A stretch of DNA of 64,000 nucleotides from Camillea tinctor (GCA_022578605.1 MU394059.1:434001-498000), one strand, 5' to 3'; shown: positions 10,118-23,270, counted from the first letter of the stretch. The notes: a model not told the origin generated them from the letters alone. Made by a program: numbers and translations.

Positions 10118-12740
10118 TTACTCGAAAACTACATCCACGTTGTTGAATTCGTAAAGTCCTTGGACCCGCTTCCATTTGAAGTCGTCCGTCTTTGTGAGTT
10201 TAAGTTTGATCGGTTCAGCCGAATACCAGCTACTGCGAGCCCGATTGTGCTCCCTCGAAAGCCGACTAAGGTCATCACAAATAAGCTGCGACTTACTCTG
10301 GTTGCATTGGTGTTGTACGACAGTTAAGAATGTCCCTTGGCGGTAGTCAAGGCAAACAATAGCATGGCCACGCGCCGCGGCGACCTTCAACAGGGCCAAT
10401 CCACTGAGCATTAATGTATCCGCGCTGATAGGACGATCAATGGAGAATCCATTGCCCACGTCATTTGTCTGTTTTCGAAACACAGAGTTATACGGACCCC
10501 TAGTATTCAAGATGCTGCCGCCGCCGCAGTCATCATGGAGTAACTTTGCAATTATGAGCTGCTCGTGGACACGTGTGGCCGAGGCCAGCTCCGAAACCGA
10601 GCGGCAACGCACCCTCAATCGCAGGAAGTCGCTCCAGGTCCAATGCTCGACTCTAATACTCTTGAATATAAGAATCACGAAGGCCGCTAGAACCCATGCG
10701 TATGTTGCCAAGTTGAAGGGGTCCACACCGTGAATCCGTTCACCGATAGTGAAGCCCATCGCCAAACCGCTGCCGCCGAGGATGATGGCAAACAACATCA
10801 CGCTGGCCACGTAAGATCGGTTAGTGACTGTAACTGATGACTCATCAACTACCCAGTCCTGCATGTCAATACAGCAAGTATTGAGTTTCTTCCCGATGTG
10901 GGTATTCCAAAGTTCATCGCCCCATTTACTCCTTTCGTTATTAAGCAGCTTGCAGCGTGAAAACCGTTGGTCCTTGAAAGCTTTGGCAAGCCGAAGTATC
11001 TTCCTTGCCTTCGCTTCAGCATCGAAGGAGCTTGTGTAGAGCCGGCAGAAGGCACCAAACTGGCCGCCCTGGAAAGGGGATATCATGTCGTGTACACCAC
11101 CCGTCAGGGCCATCAAGGTTCGAAAGTTGGTGAAATTCGCGAGGAAGACCGGGCTTGTTACTATCATGGGGATCATGACTGTGATGATGTCTTCCAAATG
11201 GCGAAGGTGCAATGTTTTTTCCGATTTAGACAGCTTGACGTAGTCAATACCACCCCCAGAAGGGGCCTGCGCTGGAACTTTGTCCTCCAGGTAAGCCCAC
11301 TCGACAGATGTTTGAACTCCATCACTAGCTCTATTTCTGGCTAGCCGTGTCTCTTGTTGACTATTTAATCTCCGTAATATCTGGTCCAACATGCATAATG
11401 CTGGATGTGCGGTGTCGAGCACACCACGATCAGACGAGGCTGAATACTCGAGATCTCTGTCCTGAAATAGGACGGTCTAACCAAAAGTGGTCAGTCTCAT
11501 ATTGAGGTGTTGAAAAGCAGGATTGCGTCAGGAATAACTGAATACGCACCTTGAAGCCTTCAAATCCAATTTCATATACAACAACGCACATCTCGTAGGT
11601 TGTGGGTGGTAGTCCAGAGCGGTTCATGAGGCGAAGGGAGAGAAGGATATACCTCATGGCTGCGTTGATGCCTGAATGGTACTTGTTCTCACTAATGCAG
11701 TATTCGGACACGGCAGCTTCTTCTTCGGATGTCAGGCCATCCTTGATGTCCGCATCGATCATTCGGAGCGCCTCCTCACATTCTTCCTCCTCGTCTCCGA
11801 GGGTTGTAGAAAAGCCTGACAAGTTTTTAGTCTCTTCCAGGGCATCTTCCCCCATTTCAGCAGCTCTATTCGCGCTGTCCGCTAGATTTACTAGCAAATA
11901 CTTCATCTTCGTAATCCTTGCTGTCAAAGTCGCAAGCACGTTGGTGACCCAGAACGGTCCTGAAGCTGTTCGTTCAACCAACCTAGCTATGATAGCCGCA
12001 ATATAATCGACGATAGCATAAGTTGCTCTTAACAGATTATTCTTGTCAGTCTGTGATATGTTCTTGTCGGCGACAGCCTTGTTCGCAGAAATATGGGCTT
12101 GCTTCACCAGATTTTGTAATCGCTCCCGGTTGGCAATGCGAGTGCATGATCTGACGTTGATGCATTCGTTATCAAGAAGGCAAAGTGAAAGAGCGGTTAA
12201 TATGTTTCTGGATATATTTGATAGTTGTTCATAGCCGTAGTCATTACCTGCTAGTTCGGATAGGAGGTCAGTATGACCTAAGCACGGAGGCTGTGACTGA
12301 TTTGTGACGGCTTTTACAAGTTTTGCCGCCTCGTTTTTTCGTAATCTCTGGGCGTTTTGGAAGCTGACCCGATAGGTATCTAGGCTGTCAAATTCTGGAA
12401 AACTAGGACAGCGTTGATTGAACCTATCCATGATACTCTGGAGCAGATCTTCATTTGACTGCTCTCGTTCTTGGAGGTCGCTATTGAGTCGCTGCGGAGT
12501 TGTGAACCTTCCAGACTGTTCTACAAAAGGGTAAACCCGACGACGTCGTCGGTGAAAACAACGTGGGAAAGGTTTTCTGACAGGTCGATAAGTGGCCGCG
12601 CCAGAGAGCATTGCAGTAGAGTTACGCCGCATAGGTTGTGGAAGTAAGCTTCTATTAGGATCAAATTTCCTTTGCAATGCCAAGCCGGACGATCCAGTGG
12701 ACGATGGTGGCGAAGCAACGACATCTTCTTTGCTGGTCAT
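10118..12740 (-). CDS. Uncharacterised fungal protein with two transmembrane helices
   Basis: Exon 1 is 12740-11550 (397 codons) and exon 2 is 11476-10118, giving 849 residues. The donor is AAG|gtgcgt. The preferred acceptor is at 11477, giving FK-TVLFQDRDLEYS; another at 11462 also keeps frame and drops five residues. The N-terminal half is soluble and helix-rich, with a basic stretch of consecutive Arg near residue 65. Two adjacent hydrophobic helices occur late in the protein (around VMLFAIILGGSGLAMGF and YAWVLAAFVILIF). They are followed by a conserved-looking domain with HEQLIIAKLLHDDCGGGSILNTRG, GFSIDRPIS and IVCLDYRQGTF. I have a general impression that this tail occurs in fungal hypothetical proteins, but I know no function. 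It is divergent from the AAA gene at 13545, with an 800-bp gap. Confidence 0.78.
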
Positions 12741-13544
12741 AATTCTTGTCACTGGGCTGAGCCAGGTAATTCTTTTAGGAACCTGGACGAGCTTCGCTAG
12801 GTCAAGCGATAATTATCCTTCATTGATAAATTCCCGTTTTCAGATTGAATATGAAGGTACACCAAAAGGCATCGGCAGTATAATATAGAAGCGATGAGAC
12901 TGAACCGGAACCCTAAGTATGGTATCGCGTTAATTTATTTAATGTCTTTGCTACTGAGAATAACTACTATAGAGATACAGTGTGTTGTCTTCTTCCGAAC
13001 CTTTCCAGTCATCATTGCCAATGCTGCTCTATGCATGTTCTCGGCTTTGACATATTCGCTACAGCTGAAACCTGTGCCATTATTTGGCCAATGAAACGCA
13101 TCATCTATATTAAATATTGAACTAGGGCCTACACGGGGACGTGGTATTCATTTATTCGCGGCCTGGAGATTGGAGCAAGTGACGGCATATCGGCATATGA
13201 AGGGTAGGAATGAGATAGCTTGGGACTGACGTGGTTATCTGAAGTTAATTGGTGCTGGTGCTCGGATCTGCGCGTAAAGAAATATGATTCCGACAATAAT
13301 CTCACGTCGGTGTGAACAGATCTAGGCACGATTGCAGCTGCTATCAAGTATGTTCGACGGCAAGAATGGGAGAGCCTCAACTATGTTTGATATTGCACCT
13401 TGTGGCATGGGAAACTATTGATTTCATTGACGTTATACTATAGAGTGGGATTGGTATATCTAGTTTCTATCATTGTTATACTTGCTGCGAGGTTTGCGGA
13501 GTTCATGACTGCAATATAATAGAGTAACGACTACCAAAATTGGC
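12741..13544. other. Divergent promoter region of the TM protein and AAA genes
   Basis: 804 bases between two start codons facing apart. No supported gene. The sequence is AT-leaning with no clear long repeat. Co-regulation of the two flanking genes is possible but is an inference from layout only. Confidence 0.5.
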
Positions 13545-15236
13545 ATGGAATCGGTTCAAGCTGGGGAGGATAGCCATGACCTGCAGGTTTATCAGGAGGT
13601 ATTTGAGACGGCTCAAAGACCACTGACTGCTTTTGACTCAAACACCGAAGTTACCGAAACAGGCCCCGTTGTGAACGAGGGCCCTAGTTGCCTCCATGAG
13701 AACCTCCCTACGGATTTCGATCAGAACCCTTTATCTAATGAGGGTGCTACACCTCCAAACATCCAAGCTGAGCATCATTATTTGAGCCCCCAAGCTCCGC
13801 ATTTACCAAAAGATCATGAAACCCATACCGAAACCCATGTCAGAGGCAAAGTTCAGGTGACTGACGAACATGGATATTTGATTACACCGCGATGGATAGG
13901 CCAAGACATGGCGGCACCGAGGTCGATAAAAGATATTGAGGAAAATAGTACATCACAGAATGGCCTTCTAAATGTTAATCAAAAATATTTAGCAGCAGAC
14001 GACTATTCCGAAGCGGAAGTGAGCTTCCAAGACAATAGAAGTCGGAGGGGACCACCATCTTGGTACGCCAAAAGGGGCGACAATGGCGACAATAGTGGAT
14101 CGTCGAACGGCAATAATGGCAGACATCTTGGCGACCCCAACGACGAGACGTATGATAGCGATCTTGTCAGTGAAGCATCTAGAGATGAATACATTGTGCG
14201 TGAACACGCGAAGAAGGCTAGGAAATGGCGGGCTCTAGCTTCAGGTCGCTTTGAGACCATGCTCCTTGAATGTATTGTCAATACAGGTTAGTAAGAATAT
14301 CCAGCCACGTTCTCGAATATGGTAGTAGCTATCCTGACAGTTATGCTATACTCTGCACTAGACCGAATACCCCCTAAGTACGAAAACATATATGTCGACC
14401 AAGAGATAATTAGAGAGTTGGAACGAGTGACCCGGCTCTCGCGGGACCGACAGAAAGCTTTTAGCCACGGTGTTCTAAAGGGAAACCGGGTCACTGGAGC
14501 TATACTTTGGGGTCCTCCAGGCACAGGCAAGACCCTTTTGGCCAAAGGCCTCGCTAAAGAATCAGGATGCAATATGATATCTGTTACCACGTCTGAGCTA
14601 TGGCAGAAGTGTCACGGCGAGGACGAGAAGGTAATTAAGGCTCTTTTTTCCTTAGGTCGGAAGATAAACCCTTGCATTATTTTCTTAGATGAGGCCGATG
14701 CTATGCTCGGTGCACGAAAGGCAGGGGAAAAAAGACATATTCGGTCTATGCTTAACCAATTTCTCATGGAGTGGGATGGACTGATAAGTGGCTTAAACTC
14801 GCCTTTCGTACTTCTTGCTACCAACAGGCCTTTTGATCTTGATCCTGCAGTGCTTCGTCGTGCTCCTGTACAAATCCATCTCGACGTTCCGTCTCAATGG
14901 GAGAGAATGAAAATTCTCGACCTGCTACTTGAGCATGAGAACTTAGAGGATGGCCTTACTACGTTCATCATTGCGAGCCAGACACACAAATACACGGGCT
15001 CAGATCTGAAGAACATGTGTGTCACGGCGGCTACTCACTGCGTTGACGAACAAGCCCGCAGCGGTCTTGAAGACACCACTGACAGGATCTTGACTAGTGC
15101 TCACTTCATTCGGGCGATGAAGACAGTCAAGCCGACGAGTTTAAGCAGCACCATGAGAAACGAATTTCAAAAATTCGAGAAGAAAAGCCCATTGCCTGGA
15201 AGCAATGGTCATGGTCACTTTGAAGACGAAGGTTAA
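13545..15236 (+). CDS. AAA+ ATPase, Msp1/ATAD1-like (single AAA module)
   Basis: Two exons, 13545-14286 and 14362-15236, join across a 75-nt intron (gttagt donor) as VNT-DRIPPKYENIYVD, giving 538 residues. Residues 1-240 are acidic and low-complexity with no domain I recognise, including an NGDNSGSSNGNN stretch. From about residue 250 there is one AAA module: Walker A GPPGTGKT (Lys 304), pore-loop region SELWQKCHGE, Walker B CIIFLDEADAM (Asp 357, Glu 358), sensor-1 LLATNRP, and the arginine-finger region AVLRRAP. All ATPase residues look intact. The module resembles the meiotic clade of AAA proteins (Msp1/ATAD1, spastin, Vps4), which pull or unfold proteins as hexamers. No N-terminal membrane helix is visible, unlike Msp1, so localisation is open. 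Confidence 0.85.
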
Positions 15237-16895
15237 CATCTCTTGTGTGTATGACACTATGGTAGAAGGCTCTTTCTTAGAAACTCTTATCATCATATCC
15301 AGCATGCCCATACCTTTCTCCCTCTAGGACCCATATGATATCTTTTTACCCTACATAATACATACGGTCATACCTTTACTAGTTATCTTACACTAAGGAT
15401 ATATTCAGCTCAGTCCGTTTAAATTATTCTTTTTCTTGATATTGTGTAGTCCTTCGCTGCTTTATCTTTACAGTTGTGCAAACCCTTCAATCAAGAATTA
15501 AATTGCCACGAACTAGTTACGAGATGAGGCCATCCGACTAAACACGGTCACTGTAATGTGCATAGAGCCGGCTTAGGAGGCACAGCTACCATAAATCGCA
15601 CCTGATATCCTGCACACGATTCAGAAAATACAATTTAGAAGTATGTACCCGTATACCTTAAATGCCTACCTATATTTCTCTAGGTATTGTTGAATTGACA
15701 GCCTAAGTATATTATATCCGTATAGGAATCGTTTGTAACCCTAGACATTCTTGTCACTACATTATCCTGTGACTCATCTCACAGTAATGACCTTTTAAGA
15801 ACGTACTTTTCTCGACCCTCCATCACACGTCTCAGCTTGATAAAGTGGTACACGTTCATAACCATAGGTCCAGTCTATTTCGCATTAAGTGCAAGAATCA
15901 GAACACTGTGAGGTATCCTGGCCATGTTGGGTTTACTATTATTATAGATACCCACACATAATCAACTTATAGATAAATTCAAAGGTTTAATAAACTGATA
16001 TGTATTAGAGTAAGTATCGGGGCATAATAAAAGCGTTGGGCAGCAACGCGGTATGCAGAAAGTCAATACGAATATGTAAGGTAGGACTGTAGAAGGCTCC
16101 ATGTCACATTTTGAAGTACTGACATGGTCCAGTGAAACGTTTCCCTTTATACCAAGAAAGAAGAAACTATGGTAAGAAAATTGTACCCAGTGGGAATATG
16201 CGGTACCAGGACCACTGCGGTGCGGGATGAGCTGTCGTCGAGTGCGATGATAAATTATGACAACCTATAAGGGGGGCCATCACATACCTACTGTGTTACC
16301 TCATCATTCTCGCAGGATATACCTCCAATTTCGTGGCGTTAAACTCAGACAGCCTGCCTAAGCAATACAGATATAACTAACATAATGCATGACCCCCTAT
16401 TGGAGTGAGATGATAGGTGAGGGAAAAGGATGATGTGTATTAGTCCAGGAGAGAGTCTAGAGGAGGGCGTAAGCCCGATATATATGTACATGCAGTAGTA
16501 GTGTAGTACCGTATAATGGGGTGGTAACCCCATATTCCAACACCCCCTATTAATCATTTTGCTAACCTGCATGAATTTCATACACACACACCCTCTAATG
16601 AATGTAAAAATTGTTGTCCAGTAGAGAGTGCAAAGGTTTCCGGCTCAAGAAAACCCAGCCAAGTAGCCCTTTATTGTAACCAATAACAGCCGATATTATT
16701 CCTCGAATCCTGGCCTTTTATTCGATGATATATTGGTATGTAAGTATGCAAGACACTTTTATCAACTTCTGTGTATGCTCTGGCTCAATCTCGATCTCTT
16801 TGGTTTTAACTTGCCTGGCCACACTCAATATTCTTGAATTTCACTTCACATTTTTGTCTTCACTTTAAACCGACAGCTTTGTTACCAGCTACGAG
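15237..16895. other. Intergenic, 1.66 kb, no supported gene
   Basis: AT-leaning spacer between two tandem AAA genes. I see no coding pattern on either strand. It includes the promoter of the downstream gene, with a pyrimidine-rich stretch just before 16896. Confidence 0.55.
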
Positions 16896-19800
16896 ATGCC
16901 AGAATCGGTTGCTTCGGGTTCAGATGATGGGGTTGCTTCTCATTGTGAGGATGACCTTCGAGATGACACCAATCCCGGAAACGGAGCTATCGACACGGAG
17001 ACACCTGGAGTAACTCCGGGATCACCACAAGTTGATGATCTCCAAGTTAATGTAAGCGACGAAAACCACAAAGTCAAGAGCGAACCACGAGACGATTCGG
17101 AAACTCTTGACCTTCTTAGTGAGGCCCATAGTCCGTCCCCACCGAGCTCCCACAGACTGTCAAATCACGGGAGTGAGAACACCACGAATAGAGAGCAGGA
17201 TGAACCGTCAGATCATGAGAGGGAGAATACCATGGATGGAGATCAGGATAGGCAGTCAGATCATGAGAGTGAGAACATTACGGACAGAGAGCAGGATGGA
17301 CAGTCGGATAATAAAAGTGAGAACACCACGGATGGAGAGCAGGATAGGCAGTCAGAGCCTCATAATCCATTCGAGGACCCATACTTCAAAGATCGCGGTT
17401 CCAGCTCCAGATATAGTAGGTCGGCTGATAATGACGTGCTTCCACCTATATACAAATCGATAAAGATCATTCCTAAGCTGGAGCACTCGAAGAGTTCTTC
17501 GGGCTCTAGAGAGGCAACAACAGCCTCAGCGGAGTGGAAGCGTCAGGATAGAGAGCCTGGAGAAAGCAACATCTACTTAGATCAGCTAATGGCCATGGAG
17601 GGCCGTGGGGAAGCCAAGAGCGAGTTTCTCAAAATCAAGGCAATAATCACCGCGGCACAGGAACGGAAAGGCTGGCTCAGACGACAAGTCTTGAACTTAG
17701 TTTTGCTTGGAAACCCCGGCACAGGTAAGAGATGGCCCCGACTCTAAACAGCATATCAGCAAGCCGTACTCCATGAAAGATTGGTAGTGGGGATGTGTCA
17801 CCTGTAGTTGTGACGCTATCTGCGAGCATCCATGAGGCTGACCATCATGCTGCTAGGCAAAAGAACGATATCAGCGCTTTATAGAGGCTTTCTTAGACAT
17901 TACTGCGTATGGCAAGACTTGGCACATGATGTATTCTATTGCTACGAAACTACTGGGTTCGATCTTCAGGGTTACAACGACATTAAGACTCTTGAATCAA
18001 CGATTGAAGTGTCCCAAAGTAAAGGACTGGTACTGGTGCGTTATATATATTTTTAGTACTAGTATAATTAAGTTGACTAATACTGAATTACTCATAGCTT
18101 ATTATAATTCATGCAATTGAATATGTTCCGAGATATATCCGCGCACAGCTTATGTATGTACTGGAACGGCACGCCAGGTACATCGTGGTTGTGCTTACGG
18201 GGAGCATTGACGGCACGACAACATTCCTTGAAAGCAAGCCAAGTGGTAAATGGCTGTTCCCGCGGAGATTGGTGCTGAAGGATTATGATGACGAAGAATT
18301 ACACCGTATTCTTCTTGGGCTCATCGATCATAATTCCTTGACAATTGATGGCGGGGACGATTGCCCATATGCCCTCATCGCTGCAAAACGCGTAGGAAAG
18401 GGTAGAGACTCAGCCTTTTTCGGGAATGTACATGATATCGTGTCATCTTTTGAGAAAATGCTGGACCGACAAGCTCTTCGGTTGCAGAAAGAACAGTTCG
18501 AGGGGTTAGGTAAAGATATGAATCATGATGAGCACCCGAGTGCCAAGAAGGACGATGGTAATAAACAGCCAAGCCAGAGTATATTGACAATGGAGGACAT
18601 TATCGGTCCCAAACCTATAGATATACGAACACAATGCACGGCTTGGAAGGAGCTAGAAAAAATGGTCGGTTTAGAGGACGTGAAAAAGGCGGTTAGGGAC
18701 CTGTTTGTTCGGGCAAAAGCCAATTATCGTCGCGAGATACGTGGCCAGGATCCGTTGAAAACCACCTTGAACCGAGTATTTCTAGGCCCTCCTGGCACTG
18801 GGAAGACAACGGTAGCCAAGATATATGGTCAGATTTTGGCCGATATTGGTGTTCTAACATCTCATGATGTGGTTGTGAAAACTCCAGCCGATTTTATCGG
18901 TCGATACACTGGTGAGTCGGAAACGAAAACAAGCCAGATACTGAATTCCACCCTTGGCAAAGTGCTCATCATAGATGACGCACACATGTTTTATAATGGA
19001 AGTATGGCAGGGGCAACGTCAGAGTTCGATGGATTCCGGCTAGGCTGTATTGATGTACTAGTTTCTGCGATACATAACAAACCTGATGAGGATCGATGTG
19101 TCATTCTTATTGGATACCCCGATAGAATGGAAGTAATGTTTCAGCATGTTAACCCTGGACTTCGGAGACGTTTCCCGCTTGAAGAGGCTTTCCGATTCGA
19201 AAATTACGACGACGTGTCTCTAAATAAGATCTTGAGACTCAAAATGGCCGAGGAGGATATCAAAGCTAATCAGCCGGCGATGGATGTTGCAGCTGAGGTA
19301 CTCCGTCGTGCAAGGGATCGTCCTAACTTTGGCAATGGTGGCGATGTAGACAATCTCCTGACCCAAGCCAAAATTCGTTTCCGTAACAGGAAGCTAAGGG
19401 AACTGAAGGAAAGAAAGCGTGAAAACCTCGGCGGCGACAATAATGCAATGATCCACGAAGAAGGACACGAACCCGCACAGGAAGAAAGCGTTAACCGCGC
19501 GGCGGAGGACGAGGATTTGTTGGATGTCGATGATGGAGATACAGAAGTTATCCTGGAAAGGGAAGACTTTGACCCAGAATGGAGCAGAGGTGCCGGTGCT
19601 AGCCAAAAGTGTCAGGCACTATTCAAAGGGTTGATTGGATTTGAGAGTATCATTGATATATTCCAGGGTTTTCAGAGAACGGCCATGAATATGCGACTAC
19701 ACCACCAAGATCCGAGAGACAGTATTCCATTCACATACATTTTCAAAGGACCTCCAGGGACAGGAAAGACGCACACGGCACGCATTGTGGGCCAGATATT

Positions 19801-20542
19801 TTACGACATGGGTTTCCTCTCGACTAATGAGGTTATGGAATGTTCCGCCAGCCATCTCATTGGCCAGTACATAGGACACACAGCTCCGAAGGTCCTGAAC
19901 CTTTTCCGAAGTGCTCTAGGGAAAGTTTTGTTTATCGACGAGGCATATCGTCTCGGCGGGGGTGGTGTTCGTGGGGTCCTCAACAGGAGCTATGACAACG
20001 AGGCGGTTGGCGAGCTGGTTGACTGCATGACCAAGCCCGAATTTCATAAGAAAATGATAGTTGTGCTGGCTGGGTATGACAAAGACATGGACGCGCTCAT
20101 GAAAGTAAATGCAGGATTACAAGGACGATTTCCCACGGAGATCTCGTTCCCACCTATGAGTGCCATACGGAGCCGACAGCATCTATACCAACTGATACGG
20201 GAGAAGCATATCGAGGTCCTGGATGACGAGCCTGTCACCAATGATATGAAGGAAAGAGTCTTGAGATTATTTGACAAGCTCAGCATGACGTCCGGGTGGG
20301 CGAATGGACGGGATATTCAGACATTGGCCGCTACCATTACGGAACGAGTATACCGGAAAGCGGATGAGATATTAGAAGAAGCCGCCGAGGCTCAGCAGAA
20401 GATGGCTGACCCTGAAGGGGATAGAGCCGAGGACAAAAGTAAGGAAGCGGGACAGCACAAATGGAGGATTTCTACGAAAGACGTGATTGAGTTTCTAAAG
20501 GACTTGCTCCGCCAGAGGATCAAAAGGGGAAGAGTTGCTTAG
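16896..20542 (+). CDS. Triple-module AAA+ protein of the CbxX/CfxQ (SpoVK-like) family, first module degenerate
   Basis: Three exons, 16896-17724, 17857-18035 and 18098-20542, give 1150 residues. Residues 1-230 are acidic and disordered with a 16-residue tandem repeat. Module 1 has Walker A GNPGTGKR, with Arg where Thr/Ser normally follows the Lys. That motif is formed only by splicing the 132-nt first intron. Its Walker B position reads LLIIIHAIEY with no Asp-Glu, so this module probably does not hydrolyse ATP. Module 2 has GPPGTGKTTVAK (Lys 572) and a modified Walker B VLIIDDAH. Module 3 is canonical: GPPGTGKTHTAR (Lys 893) and VLFIDEAY (Asp 950, Glu 951). Each module also has a typical sensor region (VILIGYPDRM, VVLAGYDKDM) and an NPGLRRRF or NAGLQGRF arginine finger. 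Fungal homologues have three such modules; their cellular role is unknown to me. A C-terminal Lys/Arg-rich helix ends the protein. Confidence 0.87.
17175..17366 (+). repeat. 48-bp coding minisatellite, four copies, in the triple-AAA gene
   Basis: Four consecutive 48-bp units encode 16 residues each, of the form EN(T/I)xDxxQDxQSDxxS, as in ENTMDGDQDRQSDHES and ENITDREQDGQSDNKS. The copies differ from each other by several substitutions, so the array is not brand new. Unit length preserves the frame. Confidence 0.9.
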
Positions 20543-21557
20543 TTTTACAACATATATTCATGTGAGGACTTTCCTTGGCTGAAGGTAGCGATAGTGGCGA
20601 GCACCATATTGTATATACACAGCACATGGGATAAACAAAGGGATATCCACAGTGAGTCAGGTACGCGAACTGATCTGAAGGTTACTTGTGGACTATTCAA
20701 TAAGGAGAGAGGTGATCGAATATTCCTACTGTCCCTAGGCTTTCTTAAACGTAACAATATCAATAATTCCCGAAAAGCTTCACAACCTACCGGGATGACC
20801 GAAGCCACTGAAACATAAAAGATATCATGTGTGTGGATGCTGGAACAAAGATTCAGATAATGTGTTTGACTCAGTTGAGTCCAAAACTAATGCTCCCACG
20901 ATCAATACCCAAGTATCACTAAAATATGTAAGATTGTCTAGGCTAATGAATACATTTTGCGTCAATGTTGTTGGACCCCGTAAGCTCGAGGTAGGTCTTG
21001 TCATCGAGCACATATGTGCTACGTACCTAATAAGCTCTAGGTCTGCTTATAAGTGGCTTGATTGGGCTTAACAATCTAGTACTTAGTTTCTTCAGCTTGT
21101 ACCTTAGATATTGGTTAACACATGCATAGCAACCAAAGACTACAACCTTACAGAAGCGGTGGCAGAAACATGTTTCACGCATCAGATAGGATAGCAGAAG
21201 GATTCGCCTTAAATGCCTCGATAACATCACTCAAGCTTCTAAAGCAAAAACGACAGTTCATGTAAGATCGTAATACATATGCTAATTCATATTTATGACA
21301 AGTCGTAAGTGTGGCGGATAACTTATTCCAGTCCAGCCAGCAATTGGATATATACACAGGGGATTGCGGAACCCATTCTTCGGTTCTCCTATCCTCCTTT
21401 TCCCTCTCCCTCAGATGCTGATATTTCACACACACACACATCAATATGTTACCACTTCACTTCCTGCTCAACATAGGTATCATTCGGTGAGCATCCTGCC
21501 GCCTCGGTAGGGTGCGGCTATATGTTAAAAATAAATAAGACATCCACACTTTAGAGC
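20543..21557. other. Intergenic between convergent genes, no supported gene
   Basis: One kilobase between the 3' ends of the triple-AAA gene and the aldehyde dehydrogenase gene. It has a short CA dinucleotide run near 21428-21440. Short frames are scattered on both strands but none has motif content. Confidence 0.55.
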
Positions 21558-23270
21558 TTAGAAAAGCGCGCCTCCTAGACGGATAGCCACCGACTTGGTT
21601 TGTGTGTAGTTCGCCAGCGCCGCCTCGCCTAGCTCGCGGCCAATTCCTGACTCCTTGTATCCTCCGAAGGGGAGCTGGTGGTGTAGCAAATTGTAGCTGT
21701 TAACCCAGACAGTACCAGCATGCAGCGAGTTGCTGACGCGGATAGCCGTGTTAAGATCTCCAGTGTGTATGGCGGCAGCAAGACCGTAAGCGCTGTCATT
21801 AGCGAGGTGGACAACTTCCTCCTCAGTCTTAAACTTAGCAATAGCGGCAACGGGGCCGAAAATTTCCTCTTTCATGATCTTCATGTCGGCGGTGACATCG
21901 CTGAAGATGGTAGGCTGGATGAAGTAACCCTTGTCACCGTGGCGACCGCCACCAGTAAGGACGGTAGCACCACTCTCCTTGCCGTGTTCGATATACGACA
22001 TGATACGGTCGTACTGCAACTGACTGACCTGGGGGCCTTGGAAGGTCTTCTCGTCGAAGGGGTCACCAACGTGGTTCTCCTCCGCTCGCTTCTTGAAGGC
22101 GGCGATGAATTTGTCATAAATGCCCTCCTGCACGTAAACGCGAGAGCCAGCACAGCAGCACTGACCGTGGTTGTAATAAATGCCAAAGTTAACCCAGGAG
22201 ATAGCCTGTTCGATGTCGGCATCGTCAAAGACGATGTTCGGTGACTTGCCACCGAGCTCGAGCGTCACCTTCTTCAAGTTGGAAGAGGCAGCAGCCTTCA
22301 TGATGGCACGACCAACAGGGGTAGAACCAGTGAACGCGACCTTGTCGATGTCCATGTGCGAGGCAATGGCAGCACCGGCAACCTTGCCCAAGCCAGAGAT
22401 GATGTTGAGTACACCAGCGGGGAATCCAGCCTCCTTAACAAGGTTGGCGAAAACAAGAGCAGACAGGGGCGTCTGCTCAGCAGTCTTCATGACAATAGTG
22501 TTACCCGTAGCAAGAGCTGGCCCAATCTTCCAGGCCAGCATGAGCAAGGGGAAGTTCCAGGGGATAATTTGACCACAGACACCGATCTAGATTTGGGTAG
22601 TTGTTAGTATCCGGTTCTATCCTTAGTTTAGGTGTTCATGTCAAAGTCAAAACATACCGGCTCCTGTCGGGTGTAGTGGAAGGACTGAGGGTCGATGTCG
22701 ATAGTCTTTCCCTCGATCTTGTCGGCCCAGCCACCATAGTATCTAATACAGCCGGCAACAGCCTTGACATCACCTCGAGCCATGCTAATGGACTTGCCAT
22801 TGTCAAGAGACTCGACGGCAGCTAGGAGATCTGAGTTCTTCTCGATGAGGTCGGCGAGGTTGGTGAGATATATGCCTCGCTGCTGAGGAGTGGTGGTCTT
22901 CCACACTCCGTTGAAGGCCTTTCTTGCGGCCTTCACTGCTATGTCGACATCCTTCTCAGTAGCTTCAGATACAGAGCAGATAACCTCTTCTGTGGCGGGG
23001 TTGATGACTTCGAACGTCTTCTTGTCGACACCCTCAACCCATTCGTTGTTGATCCACCTGAGGAGTAAGGGGGTTAGGTTAGCCAATGGAGATCTAGAGA
23101 TTATATTACGAGAGAGACTGTGCCGCTGAGGCTCGGCTCAGCTGTGCTAGGCGATGCTAGGCGATGCTGGGCTTAAGCATCATCCCTGTTGGTGTAACTG
23201 TTACTTACAATCCAGTGGGTTGGGTGTATTCGCCAGTGAGCGGCGTCTTTAGTACAGTAGACAGAGGCAT
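21558..23270 (-). CDS. NAD(P)+-dependent aldehyde dehydrogenase
   Basis: Three exons, 23270-23209, 23057-22658 and 22586-21558, give 496 residues, the normal length for a class 1/2 aldehyde dehydrogenase. It oxidises aldehydes to carboxylic acids. Visible motifs: cofactor and substrate region [26 protein letters not shown] (Rossmann Gly loop), catalytic Glu in [12 protein letters not shown] (about residue 265), and catalytic Cys in GQCCCAGSR (middle Cys, about residue 298). The C-terminal block is EIFGPVAA...[14 protein letters not shown]. There is no clear mitochondrial leader or peroxisomal tail, so cytosolic placement is most likely. In fungi these enzymes serve ethanol/acetaldehyde metabolism and detoxification. 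Start [15 protein letters not shown] follows the usual fungal pattern; intron 1 is 151 nt. Confidence 0.95.

Noticed and set aside
17832..18056. Separate small gene beginning at the ATG 17832
   Set aside because: The frame completes the Walker A and following helix of module 1 when spliced from 17724 to 17857, so it is an internal exon of the triple-AAA gene.
21720..22244. 174-codon + strand frame opposite the aldehyde dehydrogenase
   Set aside because: Antisense shadow of a well-conserved enzyme gene.
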